A program made the translations under genes and the position numbers. Below the pieces are notes generated by a model. The model searched no databases, was not told the DNA's origin, and saw only the letters and a program-made list of their open reading frames with translations. This document shows positions 16,712-25,590 of a DNA stretch of 47,727 bases, piece after piece. Location: NCBI GenBank assembly GCA_964591245.1, contig CAZPZZ010000011.1:1-47727 (forward strand), read 5' to 3'. Numbering within the stretch: the first letter of the stretch is position 1; every line of letters begins with the position of its first letter. Origin of the DNA: CAZPZZ01 sp964591245. Lineage in GTDB: Bacteria > Acidobacteriota > Vicinamibacteria > Vicinamibacterales > UBA8438.

Positions 16712-17532
16712 ATGAAAAAAATGATAGCGCTGGCAGCAAGTGTGGTCCTGGGGAGTGTCGTGATGCTCGCCGGTCAAGAAGGCGCGAATGACCGTTATCG
16801 TCCGACCCGGATCAACAAGGCGATCGAACTGCTCGAGAAAGATCAGCCGATCTACTACACCCAGGTGAACGAGGGGGGCTATGAGGAGGGGAAGGCACTC
16901 GCCCAGACCTGGGCCGACTACATCACGTACAACATGGAACACAGCCCCTTCGATATGCCAGCCTTACGAGCCTTTATGCAAGGGTTGGTCGATGGCGGAC
17001 CGACGAAGAGTGGGCATCGGACTCCCACAGTGATTGCCGTGTTGCCCTTTGGCGGAGTCAACGAGGCCGTGATGTGGGCCAACTACTGGATGGTCGAGCA
17101 GGTACTCGGAGCCGGAGTGCATGGTGTTCTTTTGGCGCACGCGCGGTCGCCGGAGGTTGTCAAAGTGCTGGTGGAAGCGGCCCGGTATCCCCATGCTCCC
17201 AAGTCCGATGGGCTCAATGAAGGGCTGAGGGGAAATGGTGGTCAGGGTTACGCGGCTGGCATTTGGGGTTTGTCCAACGCGGAGTACCAGGCTCTAGCGG
17301 AGCCGTGGCCATTGAATCCAGACGGTGAGTTGTTGATCGGTCTCAAAATCGAGGATCGGCATGCGCTTGAGAACGCGGAAGCAAGCACGGCCGTGCCTGG
17401 CGTCGGATTCGCCGAGTGGGGACCGGGAGACATGAGCATGTCGTACAACGTTTCGCGGGTCGAAAATCCGCAGGTGCTCGTAGACGCGCGGGCTCGGGTG
17501 CTGGCGGCGACGCAGGCAGCCGGCATCCCCTT
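16712..17532 (+). CDS. Exported HpcH/HpaI-type aldolase, cut by scaffold gap
   Basis: The visible 273 residues begin with a clear signal peptide (MKKMIALAASVVLGSVVMLA) and continue into an HpcH/HpaI aldolase/citrate lyase domain. Family motifs are visible: GAGVHGVLLAHARSPE (132-147, with the catalytic-type Arg), IGLKIEDRHALEN (209-221, metal-binding Glu) and FAEWGPGDMSMS (232-243, metal-binding Asp). Enzymes of this fold cleave or form 2-oxo acids by a divalent-metal mechanism and are normally cytoplasmic, so the export signal is notable. The ribosome site GAGGAGAAG precedes the ATG. The C-terminus falls in the N run; after the gap, in-frame stops occur at 17636-17638 or 17655-17657 depending on the true gap length. 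Confidence 0.87.
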
Positions 17533-17632
17533 NNNNNNNNNNNNNNNNNNNNNNNNNNNNNNNNNNNNNNNNNNNNNNNNNNNNNNNNNNNNNNNNNNNN
17601 NNNNNNNNNNNNNNNNNNNNNNNNNNNNNNNN
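17533..17632. other. Assembly gap (100 N)
   Basis: Exactly 100 N, the conventional size for a gap of unknown length. It hides the end of the aldolase gene and possibly more. Any frame crossing it is not reliable. Confidence 0.99.
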
Positions 17633-17709
17633 AGCTAGTGTGGCGTCGAAGAACTGATGAGGACCGGGTCTCAATATCGTCGTTGCCTGGTCCTGATCCG
17701 GAGGAAGCA

Positions 17710-19773
17710 ATGAGAGCGAACCGTCTACATTGGTGGCGACGTGTCCGAGTCGTGGGTGCGACTCTGGCTGTGTCCGTACTGCTGGTCGCCGGAGTGGTGG
17801 CTCAGCAACCGGGTACGGAGAATGGCGAGTGGCGGTATCAGAGTGGCGACGCTGGCGGCTCACGCTTTTCGCCGGCAGACCAGATTGATGCCAGTAATTT
17901 TCAGGATCTTGAGGTGGCCTGGGTCTGGCGCAACGACAACTTCAGCCCACACGCTAATTACACATTCAAGTCCACGCCGAGCTACATCGACGGCTTGCTG
18001 TACACGGTGGCTGGCTACCGGCGCACCATTGTGGCAATGGATCCAGCCACGGGTGAGACGATCTGGACCTATCGCGAACCCAACACGGTCCGGTGGGAGC
18101 AGTCAATGCGTGCCTCCTACGGCAAGGGTATCGGCCATGACTACATTGATGGCCGTCTGGTCGTCTATGTGATCACGCCTGCGTTCTTCCTGCATGCGCT
18201 CGATGGGAAGACCGGCGCGCACCTCGAGGGCTTTGGTTCGGAGGTTCCCCTGGAGGGGTTCCCCAAGACCGGAGTGGTCGACTTGTTGGCGGATCTGGGG
18301 CATGAGTTCGATCCGTACACTGGGCTTGATCCTGCGACGGGATATATCACCAGTTCCTCGCCCCCGATTGTTGTGAATGGCACGGTAGTGGTTGGGAACT
18401 CTCACGAACAGGGCTACAGCCAGTCGCGACTTGAGAACGTGCCAGGCGACATTCTGGCGTATGACGCCAGGACTGGCCAGCACAAGTGGAAGTTCAATGT
18501 CATTCCCCAGACAGAGAGCGAATTCGGTTTCGATACCTGGGAAAATGACGCGTATCAGTGGACTGGTGATGTTTCGTCGTGGGCGCCGTTGGCAGCTGAT
18601 GTCGAGCGTGGCCTTGTCTTCATTCCGACGAATGCGCCGACCATCGACTATTACGGGGGATTTAGACCAGGGGATAACCTCTTCGGCACAAGTATCATCG
18701 CGCTTGATGTCGAGACTGGAGATCGTGTCTGGCATTTTCAGACGGTGCATCACCCCATCTGGAACTATGACCTCCCGAACGTTCCCATCGTGTATGACGC
18801 GACTGTGGATGGCGAGGCCGTGCCGATGGTCATTCAGACGACGAAGCAGGGGATGACATTCGCGTTCAATCGGGAGACGGGACAGCCGGTGTGGCCGATT
18901 GAAGAGCGGCCTGTGCCGGCGTCAGTGGTTCCCGGTGAGCAGCTCTCACCGACACAACCGTTCCCGACGAGGCCCGCGCCACTCGAAGCGCTGGGATTGC
19001 CGGAAGACAACGTCATTGATTTCACACCGGAGCTTCGTGCCGAGGCGCTGGAGATCATGAGTAACTTCCGGATCGGTGGCCCCTACATGCCGCCACTACC
19101 AGAGGGCCACACCGAAGACGTACAAGGATGGATCGGTTGCTCCGGTGGTCTGAATATCACGAACCCGGCGTCCTTCGACCCGACGACGGGCATCTTGTAT
19201 CAGCCCTCGGCGCCTGGGTGTTCGGGGCGGCTTGTTCGCCCCGGCATCGACGCTGATGGTGATACCCACGGCTGCACGTCGTCAGAGGGCGAGTGCTGGA
19301 CGACGGGGACGACGGTCTCTGATTGGGTGCAAGGTGGCGGCGTCGGTTGGGGTGGCCCGCAAGGATTGCCAATGCACAAACCGCCCTACAATCGGATGAC
19401 TGCCATCGATATGAATACCGGTGAGCATCTCTGGTGGGTACCGATCGGTGATGCGCCAGACCGCATGAAGAATCATCCGGCCTTGCAAGGGGTTGACCTC
19501 TCTAACGTCGGCGGCGGCGCTCGTGCCGTGTCGATGGTGACCGGGAGCTTGCTACTCACCACGCGTGGTACGAATGGTGCGGCTGTACTCGACGCTCGGA
19601 ACAAGGCGACGGGTGAGCTCGTGGGGACGGTCGAGCTGCCAGCCCCAGGCCAATACGGTATGATGAGCTACATGCACGAGGGAGACCAGTATATCGTCGT
19701 GCAGGTCGGACGCGGTGGTGTCATGCAGGGCGCTCTCGCCGCGTTGCGACTGCCGAGCGACGGCGGTCACTAA
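17710..19773 (+). CDS. Exported PQQ-dependent dehydrogenase-like protein
   Basis: A 687-residue protein starting at ATG 17710, directly after GGAGGAAGCA; longer frames upstream only run into the N gap. The signal peptide covers about 1-32. The chain is an eight-bladed quinoprotein propeller with the usual opening WRYQSGDAGGSRFSPADQI and recurring tryptophan-docking repeats such as AMDPATGETIWTY, AYDARTGQHKWKF, ALDVETGDRVWHF and AIDMNTGEHLWW. It has no cytochrome c domain, so electrons would pass to a separate carrier. The family oxidises alcohols, sugars or aldehydes in the periplasm; the substrate is unknown. It follows the exported aldolase, with the gap between, and is closed by a strong terminator. 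Confidence 0.92.
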   Translation: MRANRLHWWRRVRVVGATLAVSVLLVAGVVAQQPGTENGEWRYQSGDAGGSRFSPADQIDASNFQDLEVAWVWRNDNFSPHANYTFKSTPSYIDGLLYTVAGYRRTIVAMDPATGETIWTYREPNTVRWEQSMRASYGKGIGHDYIDGRLVVYVITPAFFLHALDGKTGAHLEGFGSEVPLEGFPKTGVVDLLADLGHEFDPYTGLDPATGYITSSSPPIVVNGTVVVGNSHEQGYSQSRLENVPGDILAYDARTGQHKWKFNVIPQTESEFGFDTWENDAYQWTGDVSSWAPLAADVERGLVFIPTNAPTIDYYGGFRPGDNLFGTSIIALDVETGDRVWHFQTVHHPIWNYDLPNVPIVYDATVDGEAVPMVIQTTKQGMTFAFNRETGQPVWPIEERPVPASVVPGEQLSPTQPFPTRPAPLEALGLPEDNVIDFTPELRAEALEIMSNFRIGGPYMPPLPEGHTEDVQGWIGCSGGLNITNPASFDPTTGILYQPSAPGCSGRLVRPGIDADGDTHGCTSSEGECWTTGTTVSDWVQGGGVGWGGPQGLPMHKPPYNRMTAIDMNTGEHLWWVPIGDAPDRMKNHPALQGVDLSNVGGGARAVSMVTGSLLLTTRGTNGAAVLDARNKATGELVGTVELPAPGQYGMMSYMHEGDQYIVVQVGRGGVMQGALAALRLPSDGGH

Positions 19774-19810
19774 GAACTATTGTTGTTCCCATCTATATCG
19801 CGTTGTACGA

Positions 19811-19854
19811 CACGACCGAACCCGGAGGATACCGGGTTCGGTCGTGGTTGTTTC
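19811..19854 (+). terminator. Intrinsic terminator after PQQ gene
   Basis: CACGACCGAACCCGG (19811-19825) pairs perfectly with 19832-19846 (15 bp, 6-base loop AGGATA). GTTGTTTC follows. It is 37 bases past the PQQ gene stop. The T tail is imperfect but the stem is long. Confidence 0.8.
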
Positions 19855-19963
19855 TGGCCACTTGTCCACGTTGTCCGACCGTCACCTCACACCCTGAGTA
19901 CCCCCCGGAAGGTAGGCTGGGTCCGACCTGGCGCTTGGACACCCTACGTTGTGTTTGAAGGAT

Positions 19964-20806
19964 ATGAACGGAGATAGCAACCTCGCAGTGTTCTGCGATT
20001 TCGAGAACGTGGCACTTGGTGTCCGTGACGCCAAGCTCACGAAATTTGATATTCGTCCAATTATCGAGCGGCTGCTTCTTAAAGGCAGCATTGTGGCCAA
20101 GAAGGCCTATTGTGATTGGGACCGTTACAAAGAGTTCAAGCCGACGATGCACGAGGCGGCGTTCGAGTTGATCGAGATACCACATACGCGACAGTCCGGC
20201 AAGAATTCCGCCGACATTCGCATGGTGGTCGATGCGCTCGATCTCTGCTACACGAAGGAGCACATTGATACCTTTGTCATCGTCTCCGGCGATTCCGACT
20301 TTTCCCCCTTGGTTAGTAAGCTCCGTGAAAATGCCAAGTCGGTCATTGGTGTCGGAGTGAAGCAGTCCACTTCTGATTTGCTGATCAATAACTGCGATGA
20401 GTTCATTTTTTATAATGATTTAGTGACCGAACGTGCTTCCTCGCGTCGCCGGCCACGAGGGAAGGGGCGGGGTAAGTCTGGCGCCGCGAAGAAGAAAACG
20501 GCCGCGCCCACGGTACCCGTCGAAGAGGTTTCCGAGGACATATCGGAAGATACGGCGCAGGAGGGAATCGATCTCGTGGTGCAGACGGCCGAGGAGATTT
20601 ACGCGGAACGTGGAGATCGGGCCAAGCTCTGGGGGTCGATGATCAAGCAGACCCTGAAGCGTCGACGACCCGGATTCAACGAATCAGCGTACGGTTTCAC
20701 GTCGTTCAACGACCTCCTGGAAGAGGCGCAGACGCGTGGTCACTTGAAGCTCGATCTGGACGAACGCTCTGGCGGCTACGTAATTGCGAAGGTTGTGCGT
20801 GATTGA
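19964..20806 (+). CDS. NYN-domain putative ribonuclease with OST-HTH/LOTUS domain
   Basis: A 280-residue cytoplasmic protein. Residues 5-155 form a NYN (LabA/DUF88, PIN-like) domain with the acidic positions expected for a metal-dependent nuclease: Asp12 in FCDFEN, Asp84 and Asp90 in ADIRMVVDALD, and Asp110/Asp112 in VSGDSDFSPLV. A basic, low-complexity linker (159-185, RRRPRGKGRGK) suggests nucleic-acid contact. The end (about 205-275) fits the OST-HTH/LOTUS winged helix, an RNA- or G-quadruplex-binding module. The architecture is known in bacteria but the targets are not. Start choice is uncertain: ATG 19964 sits very close to AAGGA, while a TTG at 19949 has no ribosome site. It is a monocistronic gene, convergent with pyk. 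Confidence 0.9.
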   Translation: MNGDSNLAVFCDFENVALGVRDAKLTKFDIRPIIERLLLKGSIVAKKAYCDWDRYKEFKPTMHEAAFELIEIPHTRQSGKNSADIRMVVDALDLCYTKEHIDTFVIVSGDSDFSPLVSKLRENAKSVIGVGVKQSTSDLLINNCDEFIFYNDLVTERASSRRRPRGKGRGKSGAAKKKTAAPTVPVEEVSEDISEDTAQEGIDLVVQTAEEIYAERGDRAKLWGSMIKQTLKRRRPGFNESAYGFTSFNDLLEEAQTRGHLKLDLDERSGGYVIAKVVRD

Positions 20807-20905
20807 GGTGGGAATACCGGCGACCTAGGCCCGTGCGCCGACGAAGTCATCCGTCTGCCGAGTTCTGTCCCGCTGCGGTGATGCATGGAATTGATCGTCG
20901 GTGCA

Positions 20906-22336
20906 CTAAGGGACGGTGACGACCCGAATAAGGTTGGTACCCCCTGTGCCAGGCCGGCTTCCGGCGGTGACCACCACGATGTCATCCTGTTCCACGAGTC
21001 CTTCCGCGCGCGCCCAGGCGATACCTGCTTCTAACTTTTTCTCGTCTTGTGCCGGGCCCCGGTAGAGGGTTGCAACCACGCCCCAGGCGAGCGTCAAGCG
21101 GCGCACGACATGGTTTGATGGAGTGACGGCAACGATTGGGCAACCAGGTCGATATTTTGAGATTTGTCGAGAGGTGAATCCGCTCTCGGTGAGGGTCACA
21201 ATCACGGCGGCGCCAAGATCGTCCGCGATGGAGACTGCGGCTTGGCTGATGGCATCGGTGGTCAGGGCCGTGGGGTGCGGTTGTATTTGTTGCAGATAAC
21301 CGTAGTCCCGGAGTGAGGCCTCTGCGCCGAGGGCCAGTTCGGACATCATGCGCACCGCCTCCACTGGATAGCGACCGCGTGCCGTTTCGCCCGACAGCAT
21401 GACGGCCGAGCTGCCGTCGAGAATGGCATTCGCAACATCGTTGACTTCGGCTCGAGTTGGCTGCGGGTTGCGTTCCATCGAGTCGAGCATTTGTGTTGCG
21501 GTGATGGTGGGTTTTCCCATGCCTACTGTTGTGCGGATGATGCGTTTCTGCACGGCGGGTACGCTGGCAGGGGGGAGTTCCACTCCCAGATCACCCCGCG
21601 CGACCATTGTGCCGTCCGCCGCATCTACGATGTCGGGCAAATGGGTGAGCCCCTCGGCGTTTTCGACCTTCGCGATGATGGGGATCGTCGAACCCTGCTC
21701 TTCGAGAAACGCCCGGATCCCGATCACGTCGTCCGCGCATTGCATGAACGATGCGGCCACGTAGTCCATGTCGTGATCGATCGCAAATTGGAGATCGGCC
21801 CGGTTACTCTCGTTTAATCCGTCCAGCCGCATCGCCATGCCTGGCAAGTTGATTCCTTTGTGATTTGTTAATCGTCCGCCGCGGACAACGGTGCAGCTGA
21901 GTGCGTCGTCGGCGGCCGATTCCACGAGGAGCTCAAGTCGCCCATCATCGATGAGGATTGTCTGTCCTGCCTCGACTTGTCGAGTCAGCTCGGGATAGGA
22001 AAGTGAGACCTGGTGGGCATCGCCGAGTACGTCGTCGCTGACCAGGCGAAAGGGCCGGCCAGGTTCGAGGACAACGCCGTCTGGGTCGACCGAGCCGGTA
22101 CGGATTTCCGCGCCCTTGGTGTCGAGCATCGTGGCGACCGGAGCGCCAAGTCGGTCTGCGGCGGCGCGCAGCATCGCGAGCCGTCGCGCGTGTCCAGTGT
22201 GCGTCTCGTGGGAAAAATTGAACCGCGCGACGTTCATGCCAGCTTCGATCATGTGGGTCAACGTTTTCTCGTCGGTGCAAGCTGGTCCGAGCGTCGCCAC
22301 AATCTTGGTCTTGCGAAGGACTCGCCGCGTAGTCAT
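20906..22336 (-). CDS. pyk: Pyruvate kinase
   Basis: A 476-residue pyruvate kinase, which transfers phosphate from phosphoenolpyruvate to ADP at the end of glycolysis. The N-terminal KTKIVATLGPA (9-19), the substrate/K+ segment ARFNFSH (37-43), the signature IPIIAKVENAEG (218-229, catalytic Lys223, metal ligand Glu225) and MVARGDLGVE (244-253, metal ligand Asp249) are all present. The regulatory C-domain is full, with TLTESGFTSRQISKYRP, and ends in a short strand. The length equals the usual bacterial enzyme. It is transcribed alone and is divergent from the dioxygenase gene. It serves central carbon metabolism and is unrelated to the exported enzymes around it. Confidence 0.97.
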   Translation of the reverse strand: MTTRRVLRKTKIVATLGPACTDEKTLTHMIEAGMNVARFNFSHETHTGHARRLAMLRAAADRLGAPVATMLDTKGAEIRTGSVDPDGVVLEPGRPFRLVSDDVLGDAHQVSLSYPELTRQVEAGQTILIDDGRLELLVESAADDALSCTVVRGGRLTNHKGINLPGMAMRLDGLNESNRADLQFAIDHDMDYVAASFMQCADDVIGIRAFLEEQGSTIPIIAKVENAEGLTHLPDIVDAADGTMVARGDLGVELPPASVPAVQKRIIRTTVGMGKPTITATQMLDSMERNPQPTRAEVNDVANAILDGSSAVMLSGETARGRYPVEAVRMMSELALGAEASLRDYGYLQQIQPHPTALTTDAISQAAVSIADDLGAAVIVTLTESGFTSRQISKYRPGCPIVAVTPSNHVVRRLTLAWGVVATLYRGPAQDEKKLEAGIAWARAEGLVEQDDIVVVTAGSRPGTGGTNLIRVVTVP

Positions 22337-22407
22337 GGCGCGGATTCTATCAGGCGTCGGGTTGAGTGTGGTTGGTGGGAGTCAGTCCTCCGGCATACGA
22401 TTGGCGC

Positions 22408-23421
22408 ATGGCGTTTCCGTCGTTCGCTGGATTGGCGGCAGGTTGGCGCGGTGAAACATTGTTTCAGTTCCCTGCGTGGTCGATGAGTTTCTCGCGGGCT
22501 GAGCTTGATGAATTGGAAGCCTGTTCTGCGGCTTCCCGCCAGGCGTCTGAGGCGAGGCCGGCTGTGAAGGGATGTCCCCTCCCCACATTGCAACGGCGGT
22601 TGGCCTCGGTGCGAGATGTGCTTGAAACGGGGCCGGGTGTCGTGCGCTTGCGGGGGTTGCCCGTGGCTCGCTGGGGCGCTCTGCAGGCCGAGCAGGCCTT
22701 CTGGGCGCTAGCTGTGCAACTAGGGACGCCGGTCTCACAGGGGCCTGGCGGTGAGCGCCTTTTCCATGTTCGCGATCACGGGTATACCTCTGACGATCCC
22801 AGATTCCGTGGGCCCGCGTCGCGCCGTCGGCTTAGTTTTCATACCGATCGGTGCGATGTGATTGCGTTTGCGTGTCTGCAGCCGGCGCAGAGTGGTGGCG
22901 AGAGCTTCGTTGTCAGCTCGGTCACGCTTCACGAGGAGTTACGCATCAGCCAACCGGATGTACTTGAGGTGCTCAGTCAGCCGTTTCCATTTCTGCGGCA
23001 CACGGTCGACACCGGAAATGCCAAACCGTACTGTGAATTACCAATTTTTTCTGTCCACGATGGACATTTCGCTGGCCATTTTCTTCGTGTGCTGATTGAT
23101 CGCGCTGATCAGGCTGCGGATGCGCCCAGTTTGAGTACGGTACAGCGGCGGGCTCTAGATGTGTTGGAATCGTTGGCTGAGGACCCGGCATTGCATGTAC
23201 GGTTCCGTCTTGAGCCGGGAGATGTACTCTTGCTGAACAATTGGACGACGTTTCACCGGCGGAGTGAGTTTACCGACGCGGATACGCTGACCGCACGGCG
23301 TCACCTCTTGCGTATTTGGTTGTCCATGCCAAACAGTCGGCCGCTTGCGCCATGTTTTCGTGACCATTTTGGGGATACCGCGGCGGGGGCCTTGCGCGGC
23401 GGGATGTGTCGCGGGACGTGA
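22408..23421 (+). CDS. TauD/TfdA-like Fe(II)/2-oxoglutarate dioxygenase
   Basis: A 337-residue protein from ATG 22408; a GTG 14 codons upstream is less likely because it lies closer to the divergent pyk start. The facial triad is clear: FHTDRCD gives His145 and Asp147, and NNWTTFHRRSEF gives His283. Arg302 in RRHLLRIWLS is the expected 2-oxoglutarate-binding arginine. The overall pattern, with VVRLRGLPV (78-86) and the triad inside a TauD-type jelly roll, is that of alpha-ketoglutarate hydroxylases such as TauD/TfdA and gamma-butyrobetaine hydroxylases. No signal peptide is visible, so it is cytoplasmic. The substrate is unknown, and neighbours give no clue. Confidence 0.9.
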   Translation: MAFPSFAGLAAGWRGETLFQFPAWSMSFSRAELDELEACSAASRQASEARPAVKGCPLPTLQRRLASVRDVLETGPGVVRLRGLPVARWGALQAEQAFWALAVQLGTPVSQGPGGERLFHVRDHGYTSDDPRFRGPASRRRLSFHTDRCDVIAFACLQPAQSGGESFVVSSVTLHEELRISQPDVLEVLSQPFPFLRHTVDTGNAKPYCELPIFSVHDGHFAGHFLRVLIDRADQAADAPSLSTVQRRALDVLESLAEDPALHVRFRLEPGDVLLLNNWTTFHRRSEFTDADTLTARRHLLRIWLSMPNSRPLAPCFRDHFGDTAAGALRGGMCRGT

Positions 23422-23643
23422 ACTCGAGCGGATGTTCGTCTTTGTGCAACGCATCGCCCGTCCGTTGGGTCGGAATCTCATGTACACGGCATGTTGGCGG
23501 ACGTGCGGCCCGATGTCTCGTTGACCGCACGCGTGGAATTGAGGGTCCGGAGATGGCTGACACGAGGTGGCGGCCGTGGCGTCGTTGATGACGACTAGTG
23601 CATAGGAACGGCCGTTGCGTCGTATTTGAGTCAGGTCGGAGAG

Positions 23644-25365
23644 ATGAACGAGCAGAGGCTCTGGATGAATCGGCGGCGTTTCGTGGCCGCGTTGTCGGCG
23701 GCAGGCGTGGGGGCAACCTTGATGCCGGGTGCCTTGATGGCGGTTGCCCAGGATGCCGACGTGGTGACCGTGGAGATGTTGAAAAAAGCTCAGCGGCTTG
23801 CCGGGGTGGAATTCACCGGTGAGGAGCTGCGGCGGGTAGCGGAGCATCTGAACCGCCCGAATTCTGGGCCAGACACTGCCGTGCTCCGGGCTGCCAATCT
23901 GGGGAACAGCGAGCTATCGGCACTGGTCTTTAACCCGGTGCCACCGGGAATGCGTCTGCCCACTGAACAGCAGCCTCTGCGGCGCCAGTTGCTTACGGTG
24001 GACATGCCTTCGACCGATGAGGAGCTGGCCTTTCTACCGGTGACCCATCTCGCCCGGTTGATTGAGACGCGACAACTCAAACCATCCGAGCTCACGGCCT
24101 TGTATCTGGCCCGGCTCCGGGAGTATGACCCGGTGCTGCAGTGTGTCGTGAGTCTCACCGAGGACCAGGCGCACGAGCAGGCGCGCCTGGCCGACGAAGA
24201 GATTGCCGCTGGTACATACCGTGGTCCGCTGCATGGTATTCCCTGGGGAGCGAAGGACTTGCTGGCGGTGCGGGGGACCCGTACGACGTGGGGGGCGTCT
24301 CCTTACCGGAATCAGATGTTCGAGACGGACGCAACCGTCTATCGTCGGTTAACGGAGGCGGGGGCGATTCTGGTTGCGAAGCTCTCGATGGGGGCGCTTG
24401 CGTCCGGTGATCGATGGTTTGGTGGCCGTACACGTAATCCGTGGAATACGAGGCAAGGGTCGAGTGGTTCTTCGGCGGGGCCCGCAGCGGCGACGGCTGC
24501 CGGGTTGGTGGCGTTTGCGATCGGCACCGAAACACGCGGCTCTATTATTTCTCCGTCCACGCGCACGGGGGTGACCGGGCTGCGACCCACGTTTGGACGG
24601 GTCAGTCGGTATGGAGCCATGACCCTGAGCTGGTCCATGGACAAGATCGGGCCGATGTGTCGGACGGCAGAGGATTGCGCACTGGTTCTTGACGTAATCC
24701 GGGGGCCGGATGGGCGTGACAATACCGTGCTTGATGCATCTTTCAACTGGGATGCGGAGGCCGATGTGACGCGCTTGCGGGTCGGCTACCTCAGGTCAGC
24801 CTTCGACGAGGAAATTCCCAACGCCCAGCAGGATTCCCGAGGAGTTGCCAGTCGACGGCAGGCGCAGGGGAATGCGCGGGCCGCCCTCGACACTATCCGA
24901 GCACTTGGGGTAGAGGTCGTGCCCTTTGATTTACCGAATGTTTCCGCCCGGTCGATTGGTTTTATCTTGGGGACCGAAGCTGCCGCGGCATTTGACCTGC
25001 CGACCGTGCATGCTGAACTCGACAGCATGCGGGAACCTCCAGAGGAGAGCCGGTGGCCAGACAGTTTCCGGGCGTCGCGTTTCGTGCCTGCGGTGGACTA
25101 TATCCAGGCCAACCGACTTCGAATGCGGATCATGGAGACGGTGCACGAGGCGTTTTCCGATTTTGATCTGTTCATCGGAAGTGACCTTGGCTTGACGAAC
25201 CTGACCGGGCACCCTGAGATCAGTATGCCTAGCGGGTTTTTCGACGGGACGCCGACTAGCCTTCGGTTTACCGGGAAGCTCTTTGGTGAGGCTGAGATCT
25301 TACGCTTGGCCCATGCATACCAGTTAGTAACGGACCACCATTTGAAACATCCGTCCATTGCATGA
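23644..25365 (+). CDS. Tat-exported amidase (amidase signature family)
   Basis: A 573-residue protein from ATG 23644. Residues 9-36 form a Tat signal (NRRRFVAALSAAGVGATLMPG). After an N-terminal extension of about 90 residues comes a full amidase-signature domain: catalytic Lys204 in IPWGAKDLLAV, the SSG loop at 273-275, and nucleophile Ser300 in GTETRGSIISPS. The Ser-cisSer-Lys triad is therefore intact, although Arg298 stands where a second Gly is common. The family cleaves amides or esters, as in indoleacetamide hydrolase, Glu-tRNA amidotransferase subunit A and fatty-acid amide hydrolases; this export version has no known substrate. A possible TTG start lies six codons earlier. No operon partner is visible. 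Confidence 0.92.
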   Translation: MNEQRLWMNRRRFVAALSAAGVGATLMPGALMAVAQDADVVTVEMLKKAQRLAGVEFTGEELRRVAEHLNRPNSGPDTAVLRAANLGNSELSALVFNPVPPGMRLPTEQQPLRRQLLTVDMPSTDEELAFLPVTHLARLIETRQLKPSELTALYLARLREYDPVLQCVVSLTEDQAHEQARLADEEIAAGTYRGPLHGIPWGAKDLLAVRGTRTTWGASPYRNQMFETDATVYRRLTEAGAILVAKLSMGALASGDRWFGGRTRNPWNTRQGSSGSSAGPAAATAAGLVAFAIGTETRGSIISPSTRTGVTGLRPTFGRVSRYGAMTLSWSMDKIGPMCRTAEDCALVLDVIRGPDGRDNTVLDASFNWDAEADVTRLRVGYLRSAFDEEIPNAQQDSRGVASRRQAQGNARAALDTIRALGVEVVPFDLPNVSARSIGFILGTEAAAAFDLPTVHAELDSMREPPEESRWPDSFRASRFVPAVDYIQANRLRMRIMETVHEAFSDFDLFIGSDLGLTNLTGHPEISMPSGFFDGTPTSLRFTGKLFGEAEILRLAHAYQLVTDHHLKHPSIA

Positions 25366-25590
25366 ATTTTCACCGTCGTCGACGGTTCTGTACAGGAAGG
25401 CAGTGCGTATTTGTAGGTCCGGAGATGAGCCATTTTCCTGAGTTGACGTGATTTGTGGGTTTTCTTGTTCAGTTGTAAGTACATGTAAATAATGTTTTTG
25501 TTTGATATTGTGGAAGTAATTACAGAACTATTACATCCACGGCCCCTTGGCTAGCGGTACGCTCTCGACCCGTGGCCATGACGTAGGGTC
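25366..25590. other. AT-rich intergenic region upstream of desaturase
   Basis: 225 bases without an ORF, clearly richer in A+T than the surrounding genes, especially 25437-25535. It includes TTGATA at 25502-25507 and TATTAC at 25529-25534, which are promoter-like but badly spaced. A small palindrome ACCGTCGTCGACGGT lies at 25371-25385. It probably carries the desaturase promoter and leader; nothing else is recognisable. Confidence 0.5.

Noticed and set aside
18103..18753. A 216-codon antisense frame inside the PQQ gene
   Set aside because: Shadow of the propeller repeat coding; no start signal or family match.
17416..19773. A 785-codon frame running through the N gap into the PQQ gene
   Set aside because: It starts inside the aldolase gene in another frame and depends on a gap of unknown length; ATG 17710 has a ribosome site and a signal peptide.
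25371..25385. ACCGTCGTCGACGGT as a terminator of the amidase gene
   Set aside because: The loop is one base and no T tract follows, so it cannot form a proper terminator hairpin.
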